DNA of 64,000 nucleotides from Tetracentron sinense (GCA_015143295.1 CM026551.1:49774034-49838033); one strand, 5' to 3'. Counted from the stretch's first letter, positions 23,881-35,048 are shown. Notes: generated by a model from the letters alone, not told the origin. A program made the numbers and translations.

Positions 23881-24142
23881 TGCCTTGGATTGTCTCAGCC
23901 AGAAAAGGCTTGTCTCGGGTCCCATAGAATATGGGACAAGTGGTGGAGAAGTCAAAATCATGGGGCTCAAGATTTTGACTTCTCCGCTCAAAATAAGACA
24001 TGTGGCCATAAATGTGTGAGAATAAGGAGGAGAGATATCAAATGGGGAGAAGTCAAAATTATGAGGTGAAAAGGAAAAGACTTCTCCCCATTTTTCATGC
24101 CAACTGTCGCACAATGTATGGACCCCGAGAGCCCTTTCTGGC
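23881..24142. mobile_element. MULE-type MITE family A, copy 2 (262 bp)
   Basis: The left end TGCCTTGGATTGTCTCAGCC, and inner words AGAAGTCAAAATCATGGGG and GCCAGAAAGGGCT, match the family. Both flanks are TAGACTCCT (23872-23880, 24143-24151), a perfect 9-bp duplication. The right TIR is about 17 bp shorter than the left. Confidence 0.75.
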
Positions 24143-24157
24143 TAGACTCCTATTCTT

Positions 24158-24467
24158 CTCCTGTTGTAACCGGTTTTGCCAAAACCGGTTATGCCCCCCG
24201 AGGTGGCCACATGTCCCTTTTGACTCTTAACCATGATTAAGATTCACTCACCCCTAAGGCTCATCCATAAAAAATTTTGTTAACCGTGGTTAAAATTTAT
24301 CAATTCCTAAGGTTAATTTTTTTAAAATATTTTTTCTAAAAACCAAAAATAGGTGGGTGAACCCTAGAGGTAGGTGAATCTTAACCACATGTAAGGGATG
24401 TAAAAAGGGACATGTGGTTACCACAAGGGAGTAACCTGTTTTGTCAAAAACCGGTTACAACTGGAGA
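24158..24467. mobile_element. TIR element with GTTGTAACCGG ends (about 310 bp)
   Basis: Left CTTCTCCTGTTGTAACCGG and right CCGGTTACAACTGGAGAAG are near-perfect inverted repeats, continuing through CCACATGTCCCTTTT. The interior has TTAACCATGATTAAGATTCAC, the motif of the arrays at 27, 33 and 48 kb. Target duplication not seen. Confidence 0.65.
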
Positions 24468-24590
24468 AGATCACCAGTCATTACTATATTGATTGTTATT
24501 GATCCGAAGCTTTTTACTTAAATCTGAAATTCTGCAAATACATATGGTTTTTTTTTTTTTAATTAAAATAAAAAAATACTAACACAACCT

Positions 24591-24612
24591 TGCACGTGGT
24601 GGGCACCACTAG
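24591..24612 (+). other. Possible second Helitron 3' end
   Basis: GCACGTGGTGGGCACCACTAG followed by T. The GTGGTG/CACCAC hairpin sits closer to CTAG than usual. If real, a Helitron would end just downstream of the GAPDH pseudogene. Confidence 0.35.
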
Positions 24613-24877
24613 TCTTAATCTAATTCTTAGAAAAAATTCAAGTTAAACATCTATTACACGAACAATTCAAAAGATCGATAATCAGGTGGGTGTTATTTGA
24701 AAATCTTTACCTCAATTTATTTCGTGTGAAAAACGAGTCCACTCTTATAAACCAGTCTTTTCATAATCGTATGTGCTCTGTTCGCAATTCCACAACTGCG
24801 TTTATTCTCCTGTTTTCTAAATTCTAGACATAGATTGAGAGTTTTTCAAGAGTTGCAGAGCTTAGTGAGAGAAGTTA

Positions 24878-25033
24878 ATGGCAAAAATCCAACTGATCCA
24901 TGTTTTTTTTACTCTCATATTTTCTAATCTCATCATGGGTATCCATCTCTTTCTGTGCCAAGAAACTAGTTTCAGTGACCTGGAAGGAAGATGTTATGTA
25001 CATTCAATGCCAAGTCTGTTATATAGTCTATAA
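24878..25033 (+). CDS. Small ORF, 51 residues, hydrophobic N-terminus
   Basis: MAKIQLIHVFFTLIFSNLIM followed by GIHLFLCQETSFSDLEGRC. It looks like a signal peptide and short mature part, or the first exon of a longer gene. I recognise no family, and the code around it gives no support. It lies between a possible Helitron end and a SINE. Confidence 0.2.
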   Translation: MAKIQLIHVFFTLIFSNLIMGIHLFLCQETSFSDLEGRCYVHSMPSLLYSL

Positions 25034-25239
25034 TAATCCCTCCCACTTGATTTTTTGGTAGATAGGTCATGGAGTTTCTTCATTAGATTTGATTTGCATT
25101 CTCTATTCTCCATTTTTTTCTTAGTTTTTGGATCAGATTTTGGCATTTCAGATAATCAAAATAGAAGAGAATGTTTGTAATTTGAAGGAGGAAGCGGATT
25201 GAATTCTACAAATTGATATCGTTGAAAAGGGGATAGGTT

Positions 25240-25422
25240 ACACACCAAGGCTTTGGCCCACTGGTTGTGTATCCCCTGCTTTAGGGGGAGGTCCGGGGTT
25301 CAACTCCCGCGAGGGTGAGAGTTGTTTATACTCTCCACCCGCCCACTAATTCGAACAGATACTAACACCTAACCCGGCGTTGCGGCCTAAACGTATATCT
25401 CCATACCAAAAAAAAAGAAAAA
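25240..25422 (+). mobile_element. tRNA-derived SINE with 16-bp target duplications
   Basis: A-box-like TGGCCCACTGG (25254-25264) and B-box GGTTCAACTCC (25297-25307) lie in a tRNA-like head. The 3' tail is A/G-rich (AAAAAAAAAGAAAAA). Both flanks are exactly GAAAAGGGGATAGGTT (25224-25239, 25423-25438). At 183 bp with intact duplications it looks recently inserted. Confidence 0.9.
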
Positions 25423-25439
25423 GAAAAGGGGATAGGTTT

Positions 25440-26460
25440 GAGCCTAGAGGTAAGAAGGATATTATTTTCTTATTTCTTCCCTATTTTCTGATCTAGGTGT
25501 CTGAAATTTTTTGTTTATTGGATTTTTCCCCTTTAAACAGAAAAGTTAATAATTTCTCGATTACAAACCAAGAACTGGTTTAGTATTTGTTGCCAAATAA
25601 CGCTAGTGTCTTGCTTCTTGCTGCAATTTAGAGGCATATCTTCCCATGTTGTTATTATTCTAGAACTCTTGGGAAATATGGATTTCACACTCATTGGTTT
25701 AATTTATAAATCATCTTTTGATATTAGTTTACTTCTAACTCCAGCTTGTCGAACAAGACATTGAAGGAGAATGCAATTCAGAATGCAAGACGATCCAAAG
25801 GCGTCATTCCGTCTCGTGGGTCCTTCTGTATGATGTGATATATTATATTAATGTTACAAGGAAAGAACTTGCGCGAATAAAAGTGAAGATTCTTGAGTGA
25901 TGTTAGCAACTTGAGACAAGTTTATAGAAGGGCGCTTCACCTAAAAGAACATGCTTTGCATTTTTAATACCTTAAAGGGCATGCATTTGACATATTTATC
26001 AGAAAAGGCATGCTTTGCATTTTCATTACTTAAAAGGGTATGTTTTTGACATATTTACCCCTTAGTTATATATATAAAACTCACACACATATAAGGGTAA
26101 TATTGGAGTGCATACCGATTTGGTAAAACTTTTCAAGCCATGCCTTTTTAGGTAATATTTTTTATTTAGGGTGACTAAACGGTACTTATCTCTTTATAGA
26201 ACAAGGTGTGCTAAACCTACTCTCGAGTAATTTCTACTCAGCCAAAAATCAACACTTGTCCTTACAATGACATGTGTTGGTTTTCGATTGAAAGCAATGA
26301 CAAGTGTTGGTTTTTAGTTGAGAGTATGGAGTGCCAGAGAATAGGATTGGCATTGCTCATTTTCCAATTGTATGTAACAACTAGATAGACAAATTGAGCA
26401 AATGAGTAGTGTGTGCCCAAACAATAAGTTTTTATTGTCCTTCTATTTCATGTGCTTATC
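25440..26460. other. Intergenic, no gene seen
   Basis: Unique-looking AT-rich sequence. AAAGGGCATGC/AAAAGGCATGC words repeat loosely near 25975-26040, and a short direct repeat of GACAAGTGTTGGTTTT-like sequence lies near 26270-26320. Confidence 0.4.
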
Positions 26461-27079
26461 ACCATAGTTCAAAATATCGGTATCGGTTACCGTATTGGTA
26501 AGTCCAAAATAGGATACGTATCGATGTATCGGTTGGATAAGGCAGAAAAATTTAGGATACACTAAAAAAAAATTTGATACGTAGGGAAAAATTTGGATAC
26601 CTTGCATAAAACCTCTTTTAATGCACATATAAGCTCAAAACTAATTAAATGAAGACCTCCATCTACATTTTTAATCATACATATGAGAGAAAAAAATTAT
26701 AAGTTAAAAAAGGCGCGCGTGCTGATAAATATGTATGAAAATACAAATCATAGTTACTTAATTAAGTGATAAAAGCTCATTAGCATTCTTAAATCAAATG
26801 TACGAAAATACATAGACACTTGCATTTATAAATCAAATTACATACATGATTAAAGCTCAATACCACATTAAGCTTCGTGCTGACTCATACTCTATCACTA
26901 TGGGACCAAGCATTGAGTATAGTGATACATTTTAAGTATTCCAAAGACACCACTGTGTCCAACTCATTATCGTGCGATACATACCCAAGTACATTGGTAC
27001 ATGTGTGAGCTGTTGAGTCATGAGCTGTTCATAATTGTCAATCGAAGATTGAGATTGAGCATCCTGACCAAGAGCACCC

Positions 27080-27500
27080 CAAGATTTAGTGTATCTTAAC
27101 CACAGTTAATAAGAGTTAAAATACATTATGACCTTTTTTTTTAAAGTTAAAAATTCCTAACCATAGGGTTAATTTTTTTAAAATCAAACCCTAAGAGTTA
27201 GTGTATCTTAACAATAGTTATTAAGAGTTAAAAGGGACACATTCTAACCTGATTTTTTCTTTAAAATAATTTTTTAAAAAATTAACTTTAAAGTTAAAAA
27301 TTCTTAACTATAGGATTATTTTTTTAAAATCAAACCCTGAGTTAGTGTATTTTAACCACAATTAATAAGAGTTAAAAGGGACACATTCTAACCTTAATTT
27401 TTTTAAAAAAAACTTTAAATTTAAAAATTCTTAACCATAGGGCTAATTTTTAAAAATCAAACCCTAAGAATTAGTGTATCTCTTAACTACAATTAATAGG
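27080..27500. repeat. Tandem array, about 120-150 bp x3
   Basis: Units start TTAGTGTATCTTAACCA at about 27081, 27197, 27344 and 27471. Each has CTTAACCATAGGG and AAATCAAACCCT. Confidence 0.75.
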
Positions 27501-27504
27501 AGTT

Positions 27505-27700
27505 AAAAGGGCTGAGTGAGGCTAGCACTACTTCAAATTGAGTAAAACACAATACAAGGTCTGATCCTGTGTGTGACTGAGTGATGTTAGCACTGCTCTT
27601 CAAATGAGGTAAAACAAAACACAACAAGTCTGATCGTGTGTGTGGCTGTTTGGCTGAGTGAGGTTAGCACTCCTTCAAATTGGGTAAAACGTGCTCATAG
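27505..27700. repeat. Tandem array, about 75-90 bp, 2.5 copies
   Basis: Each unit contains GAGTGAGG-TTAGCACT, CTTCAAATTG-GTAAAAC and TGATC-TGTGTGTG. It lies immediately after the TTAACCA array. Confidence 0.7.
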
Positions 27701-28259
27701 TCATGAGTTTAAAAACCTTCAAAAAAAAAAAAAAAGATAAGCCAAACTTGTTTGGCCGAAAGAGGGAAAGGGCAAAGGGGCAAACCGCAAAGGCTAGCAC
27801 TCCTCTTCGATTGTGCGATTGACGATGGCAACTGATTTGGGCGAGAACAACAACGGCGATTGAAGATGATGGTGATCTACATGCCCAAGTATGTACCCTG
27901 TACTACCCTAAATCCCTAATCCTCCTCCTCTACTAAAAAATCTGCTCTTTTCTTTTTCTTTTTCTCCTTCTCAATCTGCTTTATAGATTGCATTTGGGAT
28001 CCTTCAAGATTTATACAGAACCATCAGATTCATATTCACGGGTTTTTTGTGCATTTGTAATTTGTTTTTTTTTACTGTTAAAAACCCGTATCGACAGTGT
28101 ATCTCCCATATCGGTACTGATACGGCCTGATATGGGCGATACACTGTCGATATGGGAATTTTTTTTCCAAGCGTATCTGGGTATCGGGTTGGTGAAAAAC
28201 CGATACATATCGGCCCGCATCGGCCGATACGTATCGATATTTGAAACCATACCAATTAT

Positions 28260-30430
28260 GACCTATATAGTCAAGTCTCAATTGAAATCATCAAGAAAGT
28301 CAAGTAATTGAATCTTAAACATGACCTATCTTTGGCTAGTGCGAATCGTCCACACTAAATTTATTAACCTAAAGTTATACGATTAGTCTTCCCTAGGCAT
28401 AGGTCATCCTAATAGTCAATTATTTGTATGATAAATTCCATTGCATAATATTCATACAAAAAAAATCACAAAAATCAAATATGAATCGAATCTTAATCAA
28501 AAAGAAGATAATTCATAAGACAATGAAGAACTTTATTAAGATCGAAAATAAACTTTTAGAATCGATTACCAAAACAATCCTCAAGTCATGAAATCATCGT
28601 TTACAAATGATAAAACCCTAAATAAAATACAATGAACCACAATTACTTGGTTAGGGTTTCATCGAGACCCTAGATGAGAGATTAGTTGATCATTAAGAAA
28701 GGAGAAGCCACCATAGACGAGAGGATCCTTATGCTCCCCACCTTCACAAACTCTTCTTGAGAACCTTTCCTGATTTGTGTCAAAACCCTAAAATTCTGAA
28801 CCCCAGGAACAACCCAAGGCATTCCTATTTATCAGGAATTCTAATTAGGGTCCCTCTTTCAATTTCTGCCCACAAAGAATGAGGCAAAAACGCTGATTTT
28901 TGCTCGATTAGAGCTTAACTTCAATAGAGTGATTTACATGTGTATTCTGTATTAACATGTCTGTGGAGATCCGCTCGATCAGAGCTTTCATGACCGATCG
29001 ATCGGTTTAGAATAGTTTTGTAAGGGAATTCCCTGTTCGGATCCGCTTGTTCGGAGCTTATTAGAATTTCTAGTTTTTTTCTTTGTTCTCTGTTTTCTTT
29101 GATTCTGGCATGGCTGGAATTCTTCTAAGCTTTTCAAGTACACGAGGCTTTAGACTTATGAGTTTTTCTTCGCTGGTCCTGAAAATAATGAAAACATCAA
29201 AGTATAAGGAAATACCATTGAAATTAATCTCTAAGGATTTAGCAAGAATACTTTTGGGTGTCTAAATGTGCAACATTCGTCATTGATCATTTCCCCCTCA
29301 ACGAATGAGTAGATCTATGAAGGTGGGTTTATTTTTATTTGATGCAACTTTAAAGTAATGTATAGTTACAATGATTAACCCCTCGAAAAAAATAGTTAGA
29401 ATGATGTTACTTTGATAATTTTTTTTTCATCCAAACGCGATTCTGTTGTTTATGCTCTGTTAGATTAATGATTCTGACTGACTGTACCAAACCAGTTCCA
29501 ACACATAATCATTCTAAGAAGTCCAGATTGTTATGTTCTCAGAATCAGTGAATCACTAGGAACGATGCCAAATGCTCTCTTAGTTTGGCATTCTATGCTT
29601 CTAAGCACACTCTATTTATGAAATTCTCCTTTTGAAAGGTGGCATGGTATGTTAGTGCTTCAAAAGGATCAAGAGTTCTTATGTGTTTTCATGATCATTT
29701 TGTGACCTCAAAAATGGACAAGTTCTTTTTTTTAGAATGCACTTAGTTGAGTGTGGATTAGCAATAGCCTTATTGTAGGTCAATGGGCTACAACATGCAT
29801 GTTATTGGTCTACCACAATAAAATACTTAAAAATGACTTTCTTCATTACAACATTTATATTAAAAAATATTTAAATAGTTTATTTTAGAATTATTTTAAT
29901 TGAGTGGACCAATAGCATGCATTGCCTATGTATTCTAGTGGGCTACAACATGGGTTGTTGCTAATCCATACATTACCAAGTCCTTTTGAGAGGTTGCGTA
30001 GTATGCTAGTGCCTATATTTCTATACCTTATTACAAAAGAAGGTTAAAATGCCTTTCAAAAAAAAAAAAAAAAAACTTTTCTCCTAACATCTATTACTAA
30101 GTTTTGGTTTTTATTTTCTTCTTTTTTACTTTTGTAAAATATCCTTGTTATACTTCAAAATTCTTTTCCACTTTTATCTCTATTCTTAAAATACTCGTGT
30201 CAAGTTCTATAATTCCCTTTTCACTTCTCCTCTATTTCTAAAAATACTTTATTAATTTTCATTTTTTTCAAGTTACTTTTATCAATTTTCAAACTGTCTA
30301 ACTAATTTTTATTATTATATTTTTTCATTTTCTTTTGTATTTTTAACTGTTATACTATTGAATATAAGGTATATCACAAGAAGGAGAGCTTTACCTTAGT
30401 TTATTATTTTTCCCTTTTTTTTTTTTTTAT
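28260..30430. other. Intergenic, no gene seen
   Basis: AT-rich, with a short block near 28960-29060 of CGATCAGAGCT/CTGTTCGGATCCGCTTG-like words that may belong to an old LTR. No recognisable protein. Confidence 0.4.
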
Positions 30431-30435
30431 ATATG

Positions 30436-31603
30436 CATTAGATTAACCGCAAAGTCGTTATCCGTCCAAAAGATGGCCCTCCTAGCTTCTCTAATTATCT
30501 CATTATTTATTTATTCAACACTGCCTGCAATCATATTGAGTGTATTACCCACCTATTCCTTGAATGCCCATGCTCTCGTAGTGTATGGTTCGGATCCAAT
30601 TGGTCGTTGCGCCTCTCCCCTTCATCCACTGGTGGGTTAGATGGACTAAGAATCCTAATTTTGAAGCTGGTCAACACCTTGGTATCCGCCACCGTATTAC
30701 CCTATGGTTTATTTGGAAGGAAAGTGATAAAAAAAAAACCCTCAAACTCTTGATAGTACCTACTATCGAGAGCTGGACCCTTGGATTGAAAATCCAAAGG
30801 CTCCATGTCCTCACGTGGTTTAAAAGATGACCCCACTTAATGCTTGGAGCCGTTAGACTGAAAATCAAAGGGTGGAGCTCTGGATAGTAGGTACTATCGA
30901 GAGATTTAAATCACTTCCCTCAGAAATGCAGTCAGATATGATTTCAAGGGGCTATTCCGGACCCCCCAACAGACTATAAGCAAGCTAGAAGTGTTTCTAC
31001 AGGAGGTCATCGGATCCAAGGAGTGTGGTCTTCAGGCCCTCAAGTCTTCTTCTATACATCAAGCAGCTCTCAAATGGAAGCCCCCCCAGAGGAAGTCTGG
31101 ATTAAAGTTAAGGTGGATGGTGCCACTCTTCTTAGCGGGCTAGCAGCAGGTGCCGGTCTTGTTGCCCGTAACCATCAGGGGGGAGATTATCTGTCGGGAG
31201 ATGTCAACCGCTTGATGGTGGCAGCATCAGAGTTGCTGAAGCTGTTGCCATTCGATTGGGACTTCAGACAGTCCGAGATCCAGGGTGGAATCAAGTGATT
31301 TTGGAGTCTCACTCCAAAGAAATTATGAACTTTCTCAAGCCCACACTGGGAAGTTCTAAACCTCCTAAACGACATTTCTCAGCTATTGGAAGCCTGTGGA
31401 GTTGTGAAACTCAGCTGCCATCAGACGATCTGCTAACCACGAAGCCCACATTGAAGCCCAGTGGGCCCTTTCAGAAAGCCTTAGCAGTTTCCACCTTTCC
31501 TCTTCTCCTAACTCGGCAGCCCCTGCCCAGAGGGACTTGCCTTTGATTTTGTACTCTGGGAGTTCATCTTTTTAATGAAAGTTTTTTGTTTCTACAAAAA
31601 ATA
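30436..31603 (+). mobile_element. LINE 3' fragment: zinc-binding RT tail and RNase H-like
   Basis: A zf-RVT-like stretch near 30525-30640 reads HIECITHLFLECPCSRSVWF, then LWFIWKE, as in plant L1-type polyproteins. After a nested MITE comes an RNase H-like stretch, 31075-31330 (WKPPPEEVW, VDGATLLSG, AGAGLVARNHQGG, VILESHSKE), with a frameshift between parts. The end, TTTTAATGAAAGTTTTTTG plus an A-rich tail, is typical. No endonuclease or RT core remains, so this is a 5'-truncated dead copy. Confidence 0.8.
30747..30903. mobile_element. MITE nested in the LINE (157 bp)
   Basis: Ends CTCTTGATAGTACCTACTAT and the complement ATAGTAGGTACTATCGAGAG, continuing inward for over 40 bp. The terminus itself holds the palindrome GATAGTACCTACTATC. 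It interrupts the LINE reading frame after LWFIWKE. Confidence 0.75.
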
Positions 31604-31848
31604 AAAACACTGTCTGCATGGCTGCATGTGCTTTAATCCCCACATCAGATTGATGGGGATTTCCCTGTTGCACAGGGTGTTGAGCTTGAGCTGGGTTTTT
31701 GTGATATTTGAATAGGCCCAGCTCACGCTTGGCCCACTTACAATAGGTTCTTAGGCCCAAGTTTAGGCGCAGATAGTTATTCGGTCGATGAATTACATAT
31801 ATCTCAAGAAGAGTGCCACTGCCACATCATCGAGTTATTTCTTTAGTA

Positions 31849-31879
31849 CTAGTTGGGCTTGCACGTGCAAGGCACGTGC
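31849..31879 (-). other. Helitron 3' terminus, minus strand
   Basis: On the minus strand GCACGTGC, loop CTT and GCACGTGC form a perfect hairpin (plus 31861-31879), followed by AAGCCCAACTAG and then T. The Helitron body would extend to higher coordinates; its 5' end was not identified. Confidence 0.65.
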
Positions 31880-32657
31880 ATGCAAGCTGTTTTTTTTTAT
31901 TAAATCCACATATAAAGAATACAACAAAGAAGAAGTAACAGAAAACAAAAAAAAAAAAATGAACCGATCATCAATTTTAAATAAACAAACAATTCATCAA
32001 CTGACCAAGAAATTATAAATACATCAAATACTGTTTATTAGTGCATTCTAAATTCACAACATGATTGCAAAGGAAATAGTGTAAATCCTTAGGACATGAA
32101 TAATCACATTACAATTATAAAAACAAAATGAAAATATAATAAAATAAATAAAAACAATTTTATACCTGGATATAAGAGCCATCAATAAGCTTCTCGATCA
32201 TCCAATCGAACCATATCGTGGTAAACATATTGTCGCACCTGTACCAAATGATCAAATCTTGAATTGGTTGGTCTTTATAGTTAATTAATTATGGTAAAAT
32301 ATCAATTATCCCATCTAAGACAATACAACCATTATTCAATACATGTACCAATCTTATTGAAATAACCATTTATCGTCAAATATGTACAATTAGCATAATT
32401 TTATTGAATAATGCACAAAATAGCGCACATTAGGGATAATTACAAAATCCAGGTTTGCTTAATCAAATCCTTATGAGATACTAATTACCAAAAAAAAAAA
32501 AAGTTACAAAAGCAAAATGCATATAATAATGCCTTTTCATGTTTATTACTGGAAAAAAGACAATGTCAAAAGGTGTTAACATAAATCAGTCGTCATGGTA
32601 TTTGCATTATTGTCTTAAAGTACAATACGAGCACACGGACACCACCTTATATCTCAA
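31880..32657. other. AT-rich region, likely Helitron interior
   Basis: No gene or recognisable protein. It lies on the body side of the minus-strand Helitron end at 31849. Confidence 0.4.
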
Positions 32658-32973
32658 ATGAAGATATTTAAGTTACACCCAACTTCTTGCGTTAGTGGTA
32701 GGGGCGTGGCCTTCCATGGAGGAGGTATAGGGATCTAATCCCACCCGGGTATGAGTTGCAAGAGCTTCATTGCCCAAGCTAACTTCTTACCGTCTAACTC
32801 TACTAATGTAGGTAAATGATAACTCTCATCAGTAGCCTGATTTATTCCTAATTCTCAAACTACCCTTATATACAAACCTTACAAATTCTTCATTTCATGT
32901 CTTACTTAATTCTCAAACTATCCATTTGTCATCTACAATCTACCGATGAGAGAAGCCCCCCAAATGATGGAAC

Positions 32974-33423
32974 TCTACTATAATGAGAGAAGCCCCCCTA
33001 ATGATGGAAATTCCCAAACTATCCCTTTAAAAAACTATAGCTTGATTTTTTCCCAATTCCCAAACTACCCTTATATACAAATCCTTCATTTCATGTTTTA
33101 CTTAATTCCCAAACTACTCCTTCGTCATCTACAATCTACCAAATTACCCATTTCTCAAACCGTTGTCTATTTTTGATAAATTCCCAAACTACCCTTTTTT
33201 CATCTACACCTTTTGACACTCCTTAACTATGGTTAAAATTCACCCACCTCAAACTACTCCTTTCTCATCAATTGCACCCACAGGTTAACACATGTCCCTT
33301 TTGACACTCCTTAACTGTGGTTAAAATTCACTCACCTCTAGGGTGATCCCTAGTCACTCTCCCCCACCCCTCTCTCACGTGCATCAGACTGTACAAACAT
33401 GCAACGCGCGTGCCTTCCACTAG
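32974..33423 (+). mobile_element. Non-autonomous Helitron, copy 1 (450 bp)
   Basis: Starts TCTACTATAATGAGAGAAGC and ends GCGCGTGCCTTCCACTAG, immediately followed by the T of copy 2. The interior includes TTAACTATGGTTAAAATTCA twice. A partial earlier copy precedes it (about 32798-32973). Confidence 0.75.
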
Positions 33424-33933
33424 TCTACTATAATTAGAGAAGCCCCCCTAATGATGAAAATTCCCAAACTACCCCCCTTAACAAACCGTAGCCTAATTTT
33501 TTCCCAATTCCCAAACTACCCTTATAAACAAACCTTAAAAATCCTTCATTTCATGTTTTACTTAATTCCCAAACTACCCCTTTGTCATCTATAATCTACC
33601 AAACTACCCCTTTCGCAAACCGTTGCCTATTTTTGATAAATTCTCAAACTATCCTTAAAACAAAACATTGATTTAATGTTTTACTTAATTCTCAAACTAC
33701 CATTTTCTCATCTACACCTTTTGACACTCCTTAACTATGTTTAAAATTCATACCTCAAACTACCCATTTCTCATCAAATGCACTCACAGGTTAACACGTG
33801 TCCCTTTTGAAACTCCTTAACTATGGTTAAAATTCATTCACCTCTAGGGTTCACACCAGTCGCTCTCCCCCAACCCTCTCTCTCACGTGCATCGGACTGT
33901 ACACAGATGTGCAATGCGCGTGCCTTCCGCTAG
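33424..33933 (+). mobile_element. Non-autonomous Helitron, copy 2 (510 bp)
   Basis: Starts TCTACTATAATTAGAGAAGC and ends GCGCGTGCCTTCCGCTAG followed by T. It closely matches copy 1 and joins it head to tail with no spacer. Confidence 0.78.
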
Positions 33934-34109
33934 TATATATGAAGATATTTAAGTTCATACTCCATACTGATCAAAAAAAAAATTCCAGTAAGTTCATCCC
34001 TATACCACTCTCACACGACACCATAAGACTTACAAAGAGAAAAAAAAAACCGTCTTATTTCACAATTCAGCTCACATCTTTTCTAAGTAAGTTGAAGATA
34101 AAAAAAGTG

Positions 34110-35048
34110 TATGACTTCTGGTATGGAGTACCCTTCAGTGACTTGGCAGCTGATATAGTAGCCAATAGCAAACCACGAACCTCAATTAGCATGTTGTATA
34201 CCGAGAAGTGACCTGACAACATAAACCAAATACTAAAGCAAATGAAGAATTAAAGAGTTAACAATGTTTATACGGATGCACCAAAGTTTGCAAGTTTAAT
34301 GCAAGATTTATTATCAACAAGAATATTGTTTGCCTACTGGATGTGGATGAAACATGCATTTTATTAGTTTTATAAAAAAGTTACATGGATAGAGATGAGA
34401 GAGAGAACAAACAACTGCCAAGTATTTGTAAAAAATGAGGTACCTTAATGTCCCTGTGCAAAATTCCATTTTTTTGGAGACATTTGTAAAAAATGAGGTA
34501 CCTTATTGTCCCTGTGCATAATCTATTTTTTTTGGAGATATTCCAGCCCCAATGACAGTTGAGCCCCATTAACAATCCTATAAGCTGTTTATCAAATGAG
34601 TATGAAACAAACTTCAGAATTCCACACACTGAATTTTGAGCCTCAGGGAAGGATCCAAAATTTTCCTAGAAGTGACGAGATGGATTCTCCAGGAAAAAAA
34701 ATACCAGAAGGATATTTAAGGTTTCGTCCTCCCTAGTATTTCCAAAATATCTTTGAAAAAAAAACCAAATTTAATGCCTTTTTCACTAAAATACCAGAAG
34801 ATATATCATACTCATGACAATGTTAGGATGGGACAAATTCTTTAGAAGCTTAAGTTCTTCCTCCTCAAGCTCTCGAACAAAATCAGTCGAACTCTAAAGA
34901 AATTCTTCAGTGAATCAAAGAACAAATAGATAAAACAAAAACAAATATGTTAATACAAAAACGCAAAGATCAAATTTATAATCAAACGGTAGAATGTAAT
35001 CCTCACTTGAGCTTTCTCCTTCGAAGCATTATTTGTGGTAATCAAAAC
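34110..35048 (-). pseudogene. NPK1/ANP-type MAPKKK pseudogene
   Basis: Minus-strand exon pieces in kinase order: 35048-35007 (VLITTNNASKEKAQ), about 34885-34812 (RELEEEELKLLKNLSHPNIV), about 34695-34643 (SISSLLGKF), about 34560-34503 (LGLEYLQKK, stop, IMHRDNK), 34333 to about 34275 (NILVDNKSCIKLANFGAS), and about 34170-34125 (TISAAKSLKGTPY). These are subdomains III-VIII of the ANP1-3/NPK1 MAPKKK family. It is dead: an in-frame stop, HRDIK changed to HRDNK, DFG changed to NFG, no N-terminal glycine loop, no C-terminal half. A 58-bp tandem duplication repeats the catalytic-loop exon end (34441-34487). Introns are retained, so it arose by DNA duplication or capture. A 190-bp tandem array follows on the 5' side. 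Confidence 0.88.
34441..34556. repeat. 58-bp tandem duplication in kinase pseudogene
   Basis: TACCTTA-TGTCCCTGTGCA at 34441 and 34499. The unit spans the end of the HRD exon and the start of its intron. The second copy reads ILHRDIK on the minus strand, closer to the consensus than the first. Confidence 0.85.

Larger units (their letters stand above)
26462..28249. mobile_element. TIR element (about 1.8 kb) with internal arrays
   Basis: The left end is ATAGTTCAAAATATCGGTATCGG-like and the right end is its complement, CGATATTTGAAACCAT, a common plant MULE-type terminus. The interior holds a tandem array of TTAACCA-rich units (27080-27500), a second array of TTAGCACT-rich units (27510-27700) and no transposase frame. 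No target duplication found. Confidence 0.45.
32675..33938 (+). mobile_element. Composite insertion: SINE-like head plus Helitrons
   Basis: A perfect 17-bp direct repeat, ATGAAGATATTTAAGTT, flanks the block (32658-32674, 33939-33955). The left part has tRNA-like GCGTTAGTGGTAGGGGC and GATCTAATCCCACCC (A- and B-box-like), as in a SINE. The remainder is Helitron sequence down to CTAG and TATAT before the right repeat. The simplest reading is a SINE into which Helitrons inserted. Confidence 0.6.

Noticed and set aside
25254..25307. tRNA-like A and B boxes
   Set aside because: No cloverleaf can be completed, and a tail with 16-bp duplications shows a SINE. The tRNA-like head near 32.69 kb was judged the same way.
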